Assembly: GCF_037949285.1 (NCBI RefSeq)
Contig: NZ_CP149926.1
Span: forward strand, 1,839,501-1,903,500
DNA length: 64,000 nucleotides
Direction: 5' to 3'
Origin: Thioclava sp. GXIMD4216
GTDB taxonomy: Bacteria > Pseudomonadota > Alphaproteobacteria > Rhodobacterales > Rhodobacteraceae
This document shows, piece by piece, positions 17,730 through 26,678 of the stretch. The notes beneath the pieces were generated by a model. The model was not told where the DNA came from and ran no database searches. It saw only the letters and a list, made by a program, of their open reading frames with translations. The translations under genes were made by a program, and so were the position numbers. The number at the start of each line of letters is the position of its first letter. Positions within the stretch are counted from its first letter, which is position 1.

Positions 17730-18608
17730 ATGTTCTATGATCTGAAACTTGTCATCGAATACCATTACGATTACCCCACGGATCGCGCCCGCAATATGCT
17801 GCGGCTGATGCCTGCGCGGCTGGCGGGTCTGCAAGAGGTGCAGGCCGCCGCCCTTGTCGTTACGCCCCGCCCTGACGAGCGCCATGATCTCACCGATTAT
17901 TTCGGCACATCCGCCAGTCAGGTGGCATGGGCGCGCCCTGTCTCGGCGCTGCGGTTCGAGGTCACAGCCAAGGTCGAGCGCAAAGAGGATCCGCGCGCGA
18001 TGGATGTCTCGGCAAGCCTGCAGACCCTCCCGCGCGAGCTGGCGCAGCAGGCAAGCCTTGCCCCCCTCGCGCCGCATCATTTCACTCAACCGTCGGCGCG
18101 TATCCTGCGCAGCCCCGCCATCACCGCTTTCGGGCAGGACTGCCTGATCCGCGAGATGAGCACCCTTGAGGCCATCGAGGCGATCGGCCATGCGCTGCAC
18201 CGCGAGATGGAATTTGATGCAAGCGCCACCACCGTCGACACATCCGCTACCGAAGCCTTCACCGCACGGCGCGGGGTCTGTCAGGATTTCGCCCATATCA
18301 TGATCACCGCGCTGCGCGGGGTCGGCATTCCGGCAGGCTATGTGTCCGGGTTTCTGCGCACCAATCCCCCGCCCGGACAGGAGCGGCTGGAGGGGGCCGA
18401 TGCGATGCATGCCTGGGTGCGGGCATGGGCGGGATCGGAAATGGGCTGGGTCGAGTTCGACCCGACCAATAACCAGTTCGCGGGAACCGATTATATCGTG
18501 GTGGGCTACGGGCGCGATTATGCCGATGTGGCCCCCGTGCGCGGCGCGCTACGGTCTATGGGCGGGGCCACGACCACGCAAGCGGTCGATGTGATCCCGC
18601 GCCCATAG
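17730..18608 (+). CDS. Transglutaminase-like cysteine protease domain protein
   Basis: A 292-residue protein with the bacterial transglutaminase N-terminal region (LVIEYHYDYP, then DYFGTSAS) and a transglutaminase core with intact triad Cys184 (RGVCQDFAH), His227 (MHAWV) and Asp244 (EFDPTN). It ends the three-gene operon, 3 bases after the ATP-grasp gene. Proteins of this family in such loci are predicted peptidases or amide-forming enzymes. A proteasome-like (Anbu-type) peptidase, found beside this trio in several other bacteria, is not present here. No signal peptide is visible. Confidence 0.9.
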   Translation: MFYDLKLVIEYHYDYPTDRARNMLRLMPARLAGLQEVQAAALVVTPRPDERHDLTDYFGTSASQVAWARPVSALRFEVTAKVERKEDPRAMDVSASLQTLPRELAQQASLAPLAPHHFTQPSARILRSPAITAFGQDCLIREMSTLEAIEAIGHALHREMEFDASATTVDTSATEAFTARRGVCQDFAHIMITALRGVGIPAGYVSGFLRTNPPPGQERLEGADAMHAWVRAWAGSEMGWVEFDPTNNQFAGTDYIVVGYGRDYADVAPVRGALRSMGGATTTQAVDVIPRP

Positions 18609-18698
18609 GGAAGAGGGATTCGGGCAAAGCCGAGGACGTTCAGGGGCCGAGACCTTTCCCGTTTGGCAGGTCTATGGCCCAATCAAACCCGGATCCGT

Positions 18699-19850
18699 TC
18701 AGGCGCGATCCAGAAAGCCCAGCACCGAGCGCGCCGCGCGCAGACCGGGAGGATCGCCTCCCTCGCCCAGACGCTGCATGGTCAGCTCCATCGCCGCGAT
18801 CTGACCGGCGCGGGCCTCGCGATCTTCCAGCAGCTGCAACAGCTTTTCCGAAATCAGACGCGGCTGACAGTTGGGGCCAAGAAATTCGGGCACCTGACGG
18901 GTGTCAGAGACCAGATTGACCAAGGTTACCGTGTCGATTTTCATCATATTCCAGACAATATGCCATGTGATGCGCGAGGCATCATAGGCAATCACCATCG
19001 GCGTGCGGTTGGCGGCCAGCTCCAGCGAGACCGTGCCCGAGGCCGCCAGCGCCAGATCGGCCGCGGCAAAAGCCGCGCGCTTGTCCTCGCTGGCTTCGAC
19101 AACGATGGGCGCAACCGGCCAGCGGGCCGTCATCTGCCGCACGAATTTCGAGACCCCCCTCACCGTCGGCACCACCACCCGCAGGCCCGGCTCGCGGTCG
19201 CGTAGCTGCATCAGCGCCTCGTCAAACCGTGCCCCCAGACGCGCAACTTCGGATTTGCGCGATCCGGGCAGACACAGCACCAAGGGCTGGTTCGGGCCGA
19301 TCATATGGGTTTCGCGGAAGGCTGCGGCCTCTTCGGCGGTGGCACGCGGTTCGGTCACCACCGGATGCCCGACAAAATCGCAGCTCATCCCCGCCGCTTC
19401 CATATAGGGCGGCTCGAACGGTAAAAGCGCCAGAACATGATCGACGGTCTTCGCCATCTTGGCCGCGCGCCCTGCCCGCCATGCCCAGACCGAGGGCGCG
19501 ACATAATGCACGACCTTCTGCGCGGGACGCGTCGCTTTGACGATCTTGTGGACGCGCAGGCAGAAATCGGGACTGTCGATCGAAATCACCACATCCGGCG
19601 CCTCCGCCAGAATGGCCTCGGCGGTCTCGCGGATCCGGCGCTTGAGTTCGCGGTATTTGGGCAGGATTTCGGCGATCCCCATCACCGAAAGCTCTTCCAT
19701 CGGGAAGCGGCTCCCGAGCCCCTCTTCTTCCATATGCACCCCGCCGATCCCCGTGAAAGAAATCTCGGGCACCAGCGATTTCAACCCTGCCATCAACGCG
19801 CCGCCAAGCTTGTCGCCCGACGGTTCGCCCGCGATGACGAACACCCGCAT
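18699..19850 (-). CDS. lpxB: Lipid-A-disaccharide synthase
   Basis: A 383-residue glycosyltransferase that condenses UDP-2,3-diacylglucosamine and lipid X. The N-terminus MRVFVIAGEPSGDKLGGAL is diagnostic, with GIGGVHMEEEG, VVISIDSPDFCLR and HYVAPSVWAWRAGRA further in, and the donor-site SGTVSLELA near the C-terminus. It is the last gene of the minus-strand envelope operon. The ATG overlaps the lpxI stop by 1 base within ATGA. It acts at the cytoplasmic face of the inner membrane. Confidence 0.96.
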   Translation of the reverse strand: MRVFVIAGEPSGDKLGGALMAGLKSLVPEISFTGIGGVHMEEEGLGSRFPMEELSVMGIAEILPKYRELKRRIRETAEAILAEAPDVVISIDSPDFCLRVHKIVKATRPAQKVVHYVAPSVWAWRAGRAAKMAKTVDHVLALLPFEPPYMEAAGMSCDFVGHPVVTEPRATAEEAAAFRETHMIGPNQPLVLCLPGSRKSEVARLGARFDEALMQLRDREPGLRVVVPTVRGVSKFVRQMTARWPVAPIVVEASEDKRAAFAAADLALAASGTVSLELAANRTPMVIAYDASRITWHIVWNMMKIDTVTLVNLVSDTRQVPEFLGPNCQPRLISEKLLQLLEDREARAGQIAAMELTMQRLGEGGDPPGLRAARSVLGFLDRA

Positions 19851-20650
19851 CAGGGGCGCACCCAGAGGAAGATTCCGGCTTTGGTCGCGGCATCCGCCGT
19901 GGCGGCCTGATCCAGCACCATCACACCGCCGGCTTCGATGACAATCCCCGCAAGCCCCGCATTGGCGACCCGCGCCACGGTTTGCGGACCGATCACCGGC
20001 AGGTCGATCCGGCGGTCCTGACCCGGCTTCGGCGCCTTGTAGAAGACCCCGCCACCTGGGTTCAGTGCCTTGTGCAGGCTGACAAAATCCAGCATTGCAT
20101 CGGTGCCCGGCTGGGCCTCAACCGCAAGACAGAGCCCGTTCGACACAACGCAACCCTGCCCCACATCCACAGCGCCCATCGCCGCGACAATCGCCGCCGC
20201 CCGCGCGGCGTCTTTCTCGTCGCGTTCGGAAATCGCGCCGAGGCGCAATCCGGCAGGCGGCAGAAGCTGCGGCAGAAGTTCGTGAATGCCCAGCGTCTGG
20301 ATGTCCCATTCGGCAAACAGCTCGATGACCGCGCGCAGCGTGGCATCATCGCCCTGCTGCATAGCCCCCAGCATCCGCGGCACAAGTTGCGCGGTTTTCA
20401 GATCGAACATCTCGGGTTCGATCTTCGGGCGGCTCAGCGCGCCCGCGAAGACCACATGGGTGATCCCGCGCCCGACAAGCTCGTCGAGAAAGGGCACCAG
20501 CCGCTCGAAGCGGAAGCGGATCACCTCTTCGCCGCCGATCTCGCAGGGGAACCCGTCCATCTCGCAGACCGTCAGCCCCGGCACAGCCTGCGCCAGCAGC
20601 TTCGGTGCGGCTCCCTGACCGGCGATCAGCGCAATCGTCTTGGGGTTCAT
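19850..20650 (-). CDS. lpxI: UDP-2,3-diacylglucosamine pyrophosphatase LpxI (DUF1009)
   Basis: A 266-residue LpxI protein that hydrolyses UDP-2,3-diacylglucosamine, replacing LpxH in many alphaproteobacteria. It starts MNPKTIALIAGQGAAPKLLA. VVFAGALSRP lies mid-protein, and the DUF1009 C-terminal half contains GCVVSNGLCLAVEA and VIGPQTVARVANAGLAGIV. The ATG at 20650 has GAGG 8 bases upstream and is preferred to the in-frame ATG at 20662, which abuts the same GAGG. It lies between lpxA (25 bases upstream) and lpxB (start-stop overlap), exactly where the hydrolase step belongs in the lipid A pathway. Confidence 0.94.
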   Translation of the reverse strand: MNPKTIALIAGQGAAPKLLAQAVPGLTVCEMDGFPCEIGGEEVIRFRFERLVPFLDELVGRGITHVVFAGALSRPKIEPEMFDLKTAQLVPRMLGAMQQGDDATLRAVIELFAEWDIQTLGIHELLPQLLPPAGLRLGAISERDEKDAARAAAIVAAMGAVDVGQGCVVSNGLCLAVEAQPGTDAMLDFVSLHKALNPGGGVFYKAPKPGQDRRIDLPVIGPQTVARVANAGLAGIVIEAGGVMVLDQAATADAATKAGIFLWVRP

Positions 20651-20675
20651 CTGTCCGTCCATCCTCTTTCGGGCC

Positions 20676-21476
20676 TTATTTATGTTGCGGCGTCAGGAAC
20701 GAACGATCCGACGGTCCCAGAATAAAATCAAGCACTTCACGCACAAGTTCACTCTCCGGTCCGGCCTCGTTATGTTCGCGGGCCACCTCGCGGAAATTGC
20801 CCTCGCCCAACGCCTTATAAAGATCGCGCAAGGCATTGATTTCGGTGCGGTCCGTGCCACGGCGGCGCAGTCCGACAAGGTTCATCCCTTCGACCTGCGC
20901 CCGTGGACCGGCAACCAGCGCATTGGGCATGACATCGGCGGCCACCATCGACAGCGCCCCGATCATGGCACCGCGCCCGATCCGCACCCATTGGTGTACC
21001 CCCGAAAGCCCGCCGACAATCGCATCGTCATCAATATGGCAATGCCCCGCCACAGCGACCGAATTGACCAAGATCACCCGGTCACCGATGATGCAGTCAT
21101 GGCCGACATGGCAGGACGACATGAACAGCCCGTCATCGCCCACCTTGGTCAGACCGCCACCGCCTTCGGTGCCGGTATTCATCGTCACATATTCACGGAT
21201 GCGGTTCCGCTTGCCGATAACCAGCCGCGTTTTCTCGCCCTTGAATTTCAGATCCTGCGGGATCTGTCCCAGAGAGGCGAAGGGAAACACTTCTGTCCCC
21301 TCGCCGATCTCGGTCGCACCGGTGACCACGATATGGCTCTTGAGCGTGACATTGGCCGCAAGAACCACTTCGGAGCCGATTAGACAGAAAGGACCGATCT
21401 TGCAGCCCGGGCCGATGACGGCCCCCTCTTCCACGATGGAAGATGCGTGGATCTCGGCGGTAGGATCGATCGCCAT
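20676..21476 (-). CDS. lpxA: UDP-N-acetylglucosamine acyltransferase
   Basis: A 266-residue left-handed beta-helix acyltransferase that starts lipid A synthesis. Hexapeptide repeats fill the first two thirds (for example IHASSIVEEGAVIGPGCKIG), with the family motifs NTGTEGGGGLTKVG and GHDCIIGD, which includes the catalytic histidine region, and GLRRRG before the helical C-terminal domain. It lies 10 bases after fabZ in the same operon and 25 bases before lpxI. Cytoplasmic trimer in the family. Confidence 0.97.
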   Translation of the reverse strand: MAIDPTAEIHASSIVEEGAVIGPGCKIGPFCLIGSEVVLAANVTLKSHIVVTGATEIGEGTEVFPFASLGQIPQDLKFKGEKTRLVIGKRNRIREYVTMNTGTEGGGGLTKVGDDGLFMSSCHVGHDCIIGDRVILVNSVAVAGHCHIDDDAIVGGLSGVHQWVRIGRGAMIGALSMVAADVMPNALVAGPRAQVEGMNLVGLRRRGTDRTEINALRDLYKALGEGNFREVAREHNEAGPESELVREVLDFILGPSDRSFLTPQHK

Positions 21477-21486
21477 GCCTGTCTCC

Positions 21487-21948
21487 TTACTTCGCCGTCG
21501 CCATCATGGCGGTCAGCTGCGCCTCGCAGGCCAGCTCGCCATCAACCAGCGCGCGGCCCTCGAACTTCCAGACCTTGCCACCACCACGCTTGAGCGTCAG
21601 CTCCATGCGCAGCACATCACCGGGCACGACCTTGCGGCGGAATTTCACACCATCCATCGACATGAAATACACCGACATATCCTTGTCGATCAGGTTCTTC
21701 GAAATGCCCGTGATCACAGCAGCGGTCTGTGCCATCGCTTCCACGATCAGCACCCCAGGCATCACCGGCTCTTGCGGGAAATGGCCTTCGAAATGCGGTT
21801 CGTTGGACGTGACACATTTGATGCCAACGCCGCTTTCCATCGGGACAATGTCAATGACCTTGTCCACCAACAGGAACGGATAGCGATGCGGCAGCATGCG
21901 TTTGATGAGCGCCAGATCGGCCTCGGTATAGGGGGCGGCTTCGGTCAT
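21487..21948 (-). CDS. fabZ: 3-hydroxyacyl-[acyl-carrier-protein] dehydratase FabZ
   Basis: A 153-residue hot-dog-fold dehydratase of fatty acid synthesis. The active site is His56 in [14 protein letters not shown] with Glu70 in [22 protein letters not shown] near the N-terminus is typical. It is followed by lpxA after 10 bases; 133 bases separate it from skp upstream, where a possible promoter is seen. FabZ and LpxA use the same 3-hydroxyacyl-ACP pool, which explains the conserved pairing. lpxD, often between skp and fabZ in other bacteria, is absent here. Confidence 0.97.
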   Translation of the reverse strand: MTEAAPYTEADLALIKRMLPHRYPFLLVDKVIDIVPMESGVGIKCVTSNEPHFEGHFPQEPVMPGVLIVEAMAQTAAVITGISKNLIDKDMSVYFMSMDGVKFRRKVVPGDVLRMELTLKRGGGKVWKFEGRALVDGELACEAQLTAMMATAK

Positions 21949-22005
21949 TTTCTGTCCCTTTTATCTTTTGCCGACGACATAGTTAGCCAATGAGGCCGGG
22001 AGCAT

Positions 22006-22034
22006 GGATTAGCAAGCCAATCAGAACTTTGCAA
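22006..22034 (-). promoter_or_regulatory. Possible sigma-70-type promoter for fabZ-lpxA-lpxI-lpxB
   Basis: On the minus strand TTGCAA (22029-22034) and TAATCC (22006-22011) are 17 bases apart in the 133-base gap between skp and fabZ. A weak ACCCGC/GCGGGT hairpin precedes it in the same gap. The -10 match is poor (TAATCC), so this is only a candidate for an internal promoter. Confidence 0.3.
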
Positions 22035-22081
22035 GAAAAGCGAAAGCGATACCCGCCTCCGGATTGCGGGTGGTCGGCCGT

Positions 22082-22813
22082 TTATGGCGCGCTCGGACCG
22101 GATGGCAGCGGCTCTTCCTCCAGAAGATCGGGCGCGGTGCCGGAATTTGGCGCCGGCGCAGGCTGTGCAGGTGGATCGGGCGCATCCCCGCCCAGCTCTT
22201 TCGGCACGGGCTGCGGCTCTCCGGTGCCCAGCTTGCTATCGACGATTTCCAGCATGTCATCGGTCACGTCGATCTGCGCAAGGCCACGGATGATCACCCG
22301 CCGGTCGATGACGATCTGCGCGCCCTTCTGCTGCAGCAGATCATCCAGCAATGGCAGCGCCGCCTTCAGGAAGGCCTGTTGCTCGGCCTCGACCTGACGG
22401 GCCAGCGCCTCGGCCTTGGCCTTTTGTGCCGCGCGGATGCCGGTGGCCTTTTCGTCAAACGCATCGGCCGCACTTCGGAAAGCCTCGGGGGTCATGGTGG
22501 CACGCCGCCGCGTCAGCGTCTTCTCTTCCTCGATAAGATCATCGGCGATGCGCTTGTTTTCGGCCGCGAGCCGTGTCGATTCTTGCGCAAGCTGCTGCTT
22601 CACGCGCCGCGCCCAGGCCGATTTCTGGTAAAGCTCTTCCCACTCAAGCGTCAGGATCGGCATATTGGCCGCCACCGCCCCATCGCGCGAGACGGTGACC
22701 CCTTTGGCGTCCTGCGCCATGACAGCAACCGGCAGGATACAGGCGGGCAGGACAAACAGCGCCGCAGCACCGATCATCCGCGACGCACCCGCCCTATACC
22801 ACGCCCATCGCAT
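22082..22813 (-). CDS. OmpH/Skp family periplasmic chaperone
   Basis: A 243-residue protein with an N-terminal signal sequence (hydrophobic MIGAAALFVLPACILPVAV followed by MAQDA), a central helical region rich in charged residues typical of Skp coiled-coil arms (VKQQLAQESTRLAAENKRIAD), and an unusually long Pro-Ala-Glu-rich C-terminal tail. Skp guards unfolded outer-membrane proteins in the periplasm. The ATG at 22813 lies 4 bases after the bamA stop; an internal ATG at 22777 would also give a normal signal peptide. The tail is longer than in E. coli Skp (about 160 residues in total). Confidence 0.88.
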   Translation of the reverse strand: MRWAWYRAGASRMIGAAALFVLPACILPVAVMAQDAKGVTVSRDGAVAANMPILTLEWEELYQKSAWARRVKQQLAQESTRLAAENKRIADDLIEEEKTLTRRRATMTPEAFRSAADAFDEKATGIRAAQKAKAEALARQVEAEQQAFLKAALPLLDDLLQQKGAQIVIDRRVIIRGLAQIDVTDDMLEIVDSKLGTGEPQPVPKELGGDAPDPPAQPAPAPNSGTAPDLLEEEPLPSGPSAP

Positions 22814-22817
22814 CGGA

Positions 22818-25163
22818 TTAGAACTTCGTCGACACGGTCAGGTCGAAGTTCTGCTCTTCGTCGTAATCCTCTTTGACGATGGCCTTGGAGAAGTTCAGAC
22901 GCAGCGGGCCGATGAAGCTGTCCCACAGAAGCGAGACACCGATGGCCGAGCGCAGGTGGAACCCGTCATCGACCTCTTCGACACCATCGGTATCGTCCAG
23001 ACCCCAGACAGAGCCGGCATCAAGGAAGACCGCGCCCCCCAGCTTATATTCCTCGGGCAGACCCAGCGGGAACTGCGCCTCGAGGCGGGCGACTGCGAAA
23101 TATTTACCGCCAAGCGCGTCTTCGTTGGGCGCGGCCGTATCGCGCGGGCCGATCCCGTTGGATTCGAAGCCGCGGATTTTGCCGTTTCCGGTAAAGCGGT
23201 CCAGAATGGTGGTATTGCCGGAGGAGGCAATGATCGCGCCGCCTTCCAGCTCGGCACGCAGCGTCACCTCGTCATTCCAGACCTTGCGCTGTGCGCGGCC
23301 CAGAACCGTGGTCGTCACCGCCTCGACATCGCCGCCCAGACCCGCGAATTCCTGATCGAAGCGCAGCAGATAGCTGTAGCGCGGGTCGATATTGGTCTCC
23401 GTGGTGTCGAAGGTATAGGTATATCCCACCGCCGATTTGTAGCGGGCCCCCTCTTCGCGCGACAGGATCGGCGACGAGCCGGTTGCCTCGCTTGCATCAT
23501 AGGTGTCCACATCGGACAGCTCTTCGCGGCTGAACTCGTAGCGCAGTTTCAGACGCGCATTCTCGGCCACGGGGAACTCGATCGAGGGCTGGATGCCCGC
23601 ACGCATGGTCGAGTAATCGGAGTTGTCGTTATCGGTGGTGCTATAGAACAGCCGCCCCGTTGCCGCCAGATCGCGCCCGAAGAGATAGGGTTCGGTGAAG
23701 CTGATCACCGAGGTCTGGTTATCCGAGGTCGTCCCGATGCCGATCGAAAGCTGCTGGCCACGCCCGAGGAAGTTGCGCTCGTTCAGCGAGGCATTGATCC
23801 CGAAACCGGCAGAGGCGCCATAGCTTGCACCGAAGGTCAGCGAGCCGGTCGGCTGCTCGGTCACGTTCACGTCAACGATGACCTGATCATCATTGGTGCC
23901 CTTGCGGGTGTTCACATCGGCATTCGAGAAATAGCCCAAGGCGCGGATACGCTCGGCGGAGCGCTTGATCTCGCGCGGGTTATAGGGGTCGCCTTCGACC
24001 GAGTGGAATTCACGACGGATCACACGGTCCAGCGTCGCGGTATTGCCCTCGATATCGATGCGCTCGATAAAGATACGCGGGCCCTTGACCAGCGCGAACT
24101 GCACATCCAGCGTGCCGGTGCGCGGGTTGCGGGTCACACGCGGATCGACCCGAACGAAGTTCAGACCGGCCTGACGGGCTTTCTCTTCCATCCGCGTCAC
24201 GGCCAGATCGATGGCGGTGGGCGTGTAGATCGCGCCCGCGCGGATCTTGCTCAGCTTGGAATACTCGTCCGCGCTTACCCCGTTCACTTCGGAGACGGTC
24301 GAGATCTTGCCGAATTTGAACTGCTGGCCTTCGCTGATATTGAAAGTCATGAAGAAGGCGTCGCGTTCGCGGGTCATCTCGGAGGAGACACCATTGACCT
24401 GCACATCCGGATAGCCGCGCGAGCGGTAGAAATCGGTCAGCAGCTGGCGATCCACATTGACGCGGTCGGCCACGAACGTATCGCGCTGGATGAACGCCCG
24501 CAGGATGCCCGCCTGTTTGGTTTGCAGGACCTGACGCAGACGGCGATCCGAGAAGGCATGGTTGCCGGTGAAGGAGATCCGCTCGATCTCGGTGACCTTG
24601 CCTTCCTTGATCTCGAAGGCGATATCCACGCGGTTATTGGAGCGGCGGATGACCTTGGGCTCGACGCGGGCATTGACACGACCGCCCTGAGCATAGGCTT
24701 CGGCGATCAGCTGGGCATCGGCCTCGACGGTGGCGGGGCTATAGACACGGCGGCTTTGCGACTGGACGATCTTGGCAAGCGCCTCGTCCTTCATCCGCTG
24801 GTTGCCCTCGAAGCTGATCACGTTGATCGTCGGATATTCCTGCACAGTGATCTTCAGCGTGCTGCCTTGCGGCTCCAGATCGACCTTCTCGAACAGCCCC
24901 GAGGATTGCAGCTTCTGATAGGCTTCATTGAGCTGGCCCGCGCTGAGGCTTTCGCCCGCCTTTATGCCTGCGGTGCCCAGAACGGTGGCGTTGTCCACGC
25001 GCTCGTTGCCCGAGATCGACACCGACGAGAAGCTGTAGCTTTGCGCCAGAACCGAGTCCGGCAGTGCCACGCTTGTCAGTGCCACAGCAAGCGACAGGGC
25101 CGCTGGTGCGAGAATACCGGAAATTTGTCCAAGACCTTGCCGGCCTTCTTGCCTGTTCAACAT
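22818..25163 (-). CDS. bamA: Outer membrane protein assembly factor BamA
   Basis: A 781-residue Omp85 protein, the core of the outer-membrane insertion machine. It has a signal peptide ending near VLAQSYSF, five POTRA repeats over about residues 45-420, and a beta-barrel ending in a terminal phenylalanine (DLTVSTKF), the usual barrel signature. The ATG at 25163 is chosen because GGAGAGGG lies just upstream and the signal peptide follows directly; the open frame extends to 25268 but adds an unlikely N-terminus. rseP is upstream after 155 bases and skp follows after 4 bases. Confidence 0.96.
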   Translation of the reverse strand: MLNRQEGRQGLGQISGILAPAALSLAVALTSVALPDSVLAQSYSFSSVSISGNERVDNATVLGTAGIKAGESLSAGQLNEAYQKLQSSGLFEKVDLEPQGSTLKITVQEYPTINVISFEGNQRMKDEALAKIVQSQSRRVYSPATVEADAQLIAEAYAQGGRVNARVEPKVIRRSNNRVDIAFEIKEGKVTEIERISFTGNHAFSDRRLRQVLQTKQAGILRAFIQRDTFVADRVNVDRQLLTDFYRSRGYPDVQVNGVSSEMTRERDAFFMTFNISEGQQFKFGKISTVSEVNGVSADEYSKLSKIRAGAIYTPTAIDLAVTRMEEKARQAGLNFVRVDPRVTRNPRTGTLDVQFALVKGPRIFIERIDIEGNTATLDRVIRREFHSVEGDPYNPREIKRSAERIRALGYFSNADVNTRKGTNDDQVIVDVNVTEQPTGSLTFGASYGASAGFGINASLNERNFLGRGQQLSIGIGTTSDNQTSVISFTEPYLFGRDLAATGRLFYSTTDNDNSDYSTMRAGIQPSIEFPVAENARLKLRYEFSREELSDVDTYDASEATGSSPILSREEGARYKSAVGYTYTFDTTETNIDPRYSYLLRFDQEFAGLGGDVEAVTTTVLGRAQRKVWNDEVTLRAELEGGAIIASSGNTTILDRFTGNGKIRGFESNGIGPRDTAAPNEDALGGKYFAVARLEAQFPLGLPEEYKLGGAVFLDAGSVWGLDDTDGVEEVDDGFHLRSAIGVSLLWDSFIGPLRLNFSKAIVKEDYDEEQNFDLTVSTKF

Positions 25164-25318
25164 CGCCCTCTCCACCCTTTCGGCAGCCTTCTTTGTTAAT
25201 CTGTCGATACCGAGTCTGTGAGGGGTTGTCAAAGCGAAGAACCCCTTTGTCCAGACGGTTTTCATCAATTCGGCGCTTCGGCTGCCCCAGCGCCCGAGCC
25301 TTGGCCCGTTCCCGTCAA

Positions 25319-26656
25319 TCAGGGGCAGAAAATGTCGTTGGACAGACCGAAGACCATCAGGCTCAGCACAGCGGCGATCCCGATCGACATCAGCACGTTC
25401 ATAATGCGGTCTGAGGGCGGTTTGCCGACGATCGCCTCATAGCAATAGAACATCAGATGCCCCCCATCCAGGGCGGGGATCGGGAAGAGGTTCAGAAAGC
25501 CCACGGCGGTCGAGAGCACCGCAATGAACCAGATGAAATTCTCCAGCCCCGATTTGGCCGCCGCCGCAGAGCCCTGCGCGATGCCGATGGCCCCTTGCAG
25601 GTTGCACGAGGAAATATTGCCCGCCACCATATTGGCCAGCCCCGAGACCGATTGCGTGACGATGCCCCATGTCTGGCTTACCGCTCCGTTCAGCGCCTCG
25701 CCCAGCCGCGTCGGGCGGGTTTCGGGGGCAAAGACAAACCCGCCGGTCGCGCCAATCATCCAGCGCGTCTCGAAGCCGCCATCGGGCGCGGGAATATCGG
25801 TGCGTTTGGGGGTCAGGGCCACCTCGGTGGTCTCTTTCGTTGCCGGATGCCAGACCGTCAGCTTCAGTGTGCGGCCATTCGAACCCGCGACCGCCTGCCG
25901 CAGATCCTCGAAGGTCCAGACCGGCGTGCCGTCAATCGAGGTAACCACATCGCCCTCGCCCAGCCCTGCCGCATAAGAGGCGGATTTGGGGGTCACGCCG
26001 GTAAAGCGCGGCGGGAAAAGCTGTGGCCCGTCCAGATCGATCGTCTGGCCGTTGCGGTCCACCTGCATCGGCAGCACCGGACCGGTGGGCGCCGTATCCA
26101 GCGCCTCGCTGAATGCGGGGTAATCGGGCGTGGCCTTGCCCGCAACCGACAGGATCTGGTCGCCGCTTTGCAGATCGCCCGTGCCTTCAGGCAGCTCGAA
26201 CAGCGTCCCGATCACCGGCTTATCGGTGGCGGTGCCGGTGTAAAGCATCAGCCCCGCGATCACCGCGATGGACAGGATAAAGTTGAACAGCGGCCCCGCG
26301 ATCACCGTCGCCGCCCGCGCCCAGAGCGGCGCGCCATGCATGGTGTGACGGCGCTCTTCGGGGCTGAGCTGCGCCATTTCCGCGTCATTGGCCTTGGCCG
26401 AGGCCGCATTGGCATCGCCCAGAAACTTGACATAGCCGCCAAAGGGAAGCGCCGCGATCTGCCAGCGTGTGCCATGCTTGTCGGTGCGCGAGATCAGACG
26501 CGGCCCGAAGCCCAGCGAGAACACCTCGGCCTTGATCCCCGACCAGCGTCCGATGATATAATGCCCGAATTCATGGATCGTGACGATGATCGACAGGGCG
26601 ACCACGAAGCTCACGACCGTAAAGACGAAATTCCCCAGATCCGGCAGCAAATCCAC
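25319..26656 (-). CDS. rseP: RIP site-2 metalloprotease RseP
   Basis: A 445-residue intramembrane zinc protease that cleaves anti-sigma factors and remnant signal peptides. The zinc site HEFGH is at residues 28-32 in the first membrane segment, with GPRLISRTDKHGTRW and LPFGGYVKFLGD after it, two PDZ-like regions in the middle, and the second metal ligand region FPIPALDGGHL near the C-terminus. It lies 22 bases after dxr in the operon, as in many proteobacteria, and is followed by bamA. Confidence 0.96.
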   Translation of the reverse strand: MDLLPDLGNFVFTVVSFVVALSIIVTIHEFGHYIIGRWSGIKAEVFSLGFGPRLISRTDKHGTRWQIAALPFGGYVKFLGDANAASAKANDAEMAQLSPEERRHTMHGAPLWARAATVIAGPLFNFILSIAVIAGLMLYTGTATDKPVIGTLFELPEGTGDLQSGDQILSVAGKATPDYPAFSEALDTAPTGPVLPMQVDRNGQTIDLDGPQLFPPRFTGVTPKSASYAAGLGEGDVVTSIDGTPVWTFEDLRQAVAGSNGRTLKLTVWHPATKETTEVALTPKRTDIPAPDGGFETRWMIGATGGFVFAPETRPTRLGEALNGAVSQTWGIVTQSVSGLANMVAGNISSCNLQGAIGIAQGSAAAAKSGLENFIWFIAVLSTAVGFLNLFPIPALDGGHLMFYCYEAIVGKPPSDRIMNVLMSIGIAAVLSLMVFGLSNDIFCP

Positions 26657-26678
26657 GCGATCAATTCCTTGCTTTACG

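Noticed and set aside
18663..19205. 180-codon plus-strand frame in the lpxB region
   Set aside because: It is antisense to lpxB, which has complete motifs; no independent support.
22665..25199. 844-codon plus-strand open frame
   Set aside because: Antisense of bamA and skp; no motif; typical GC-rich shadow.
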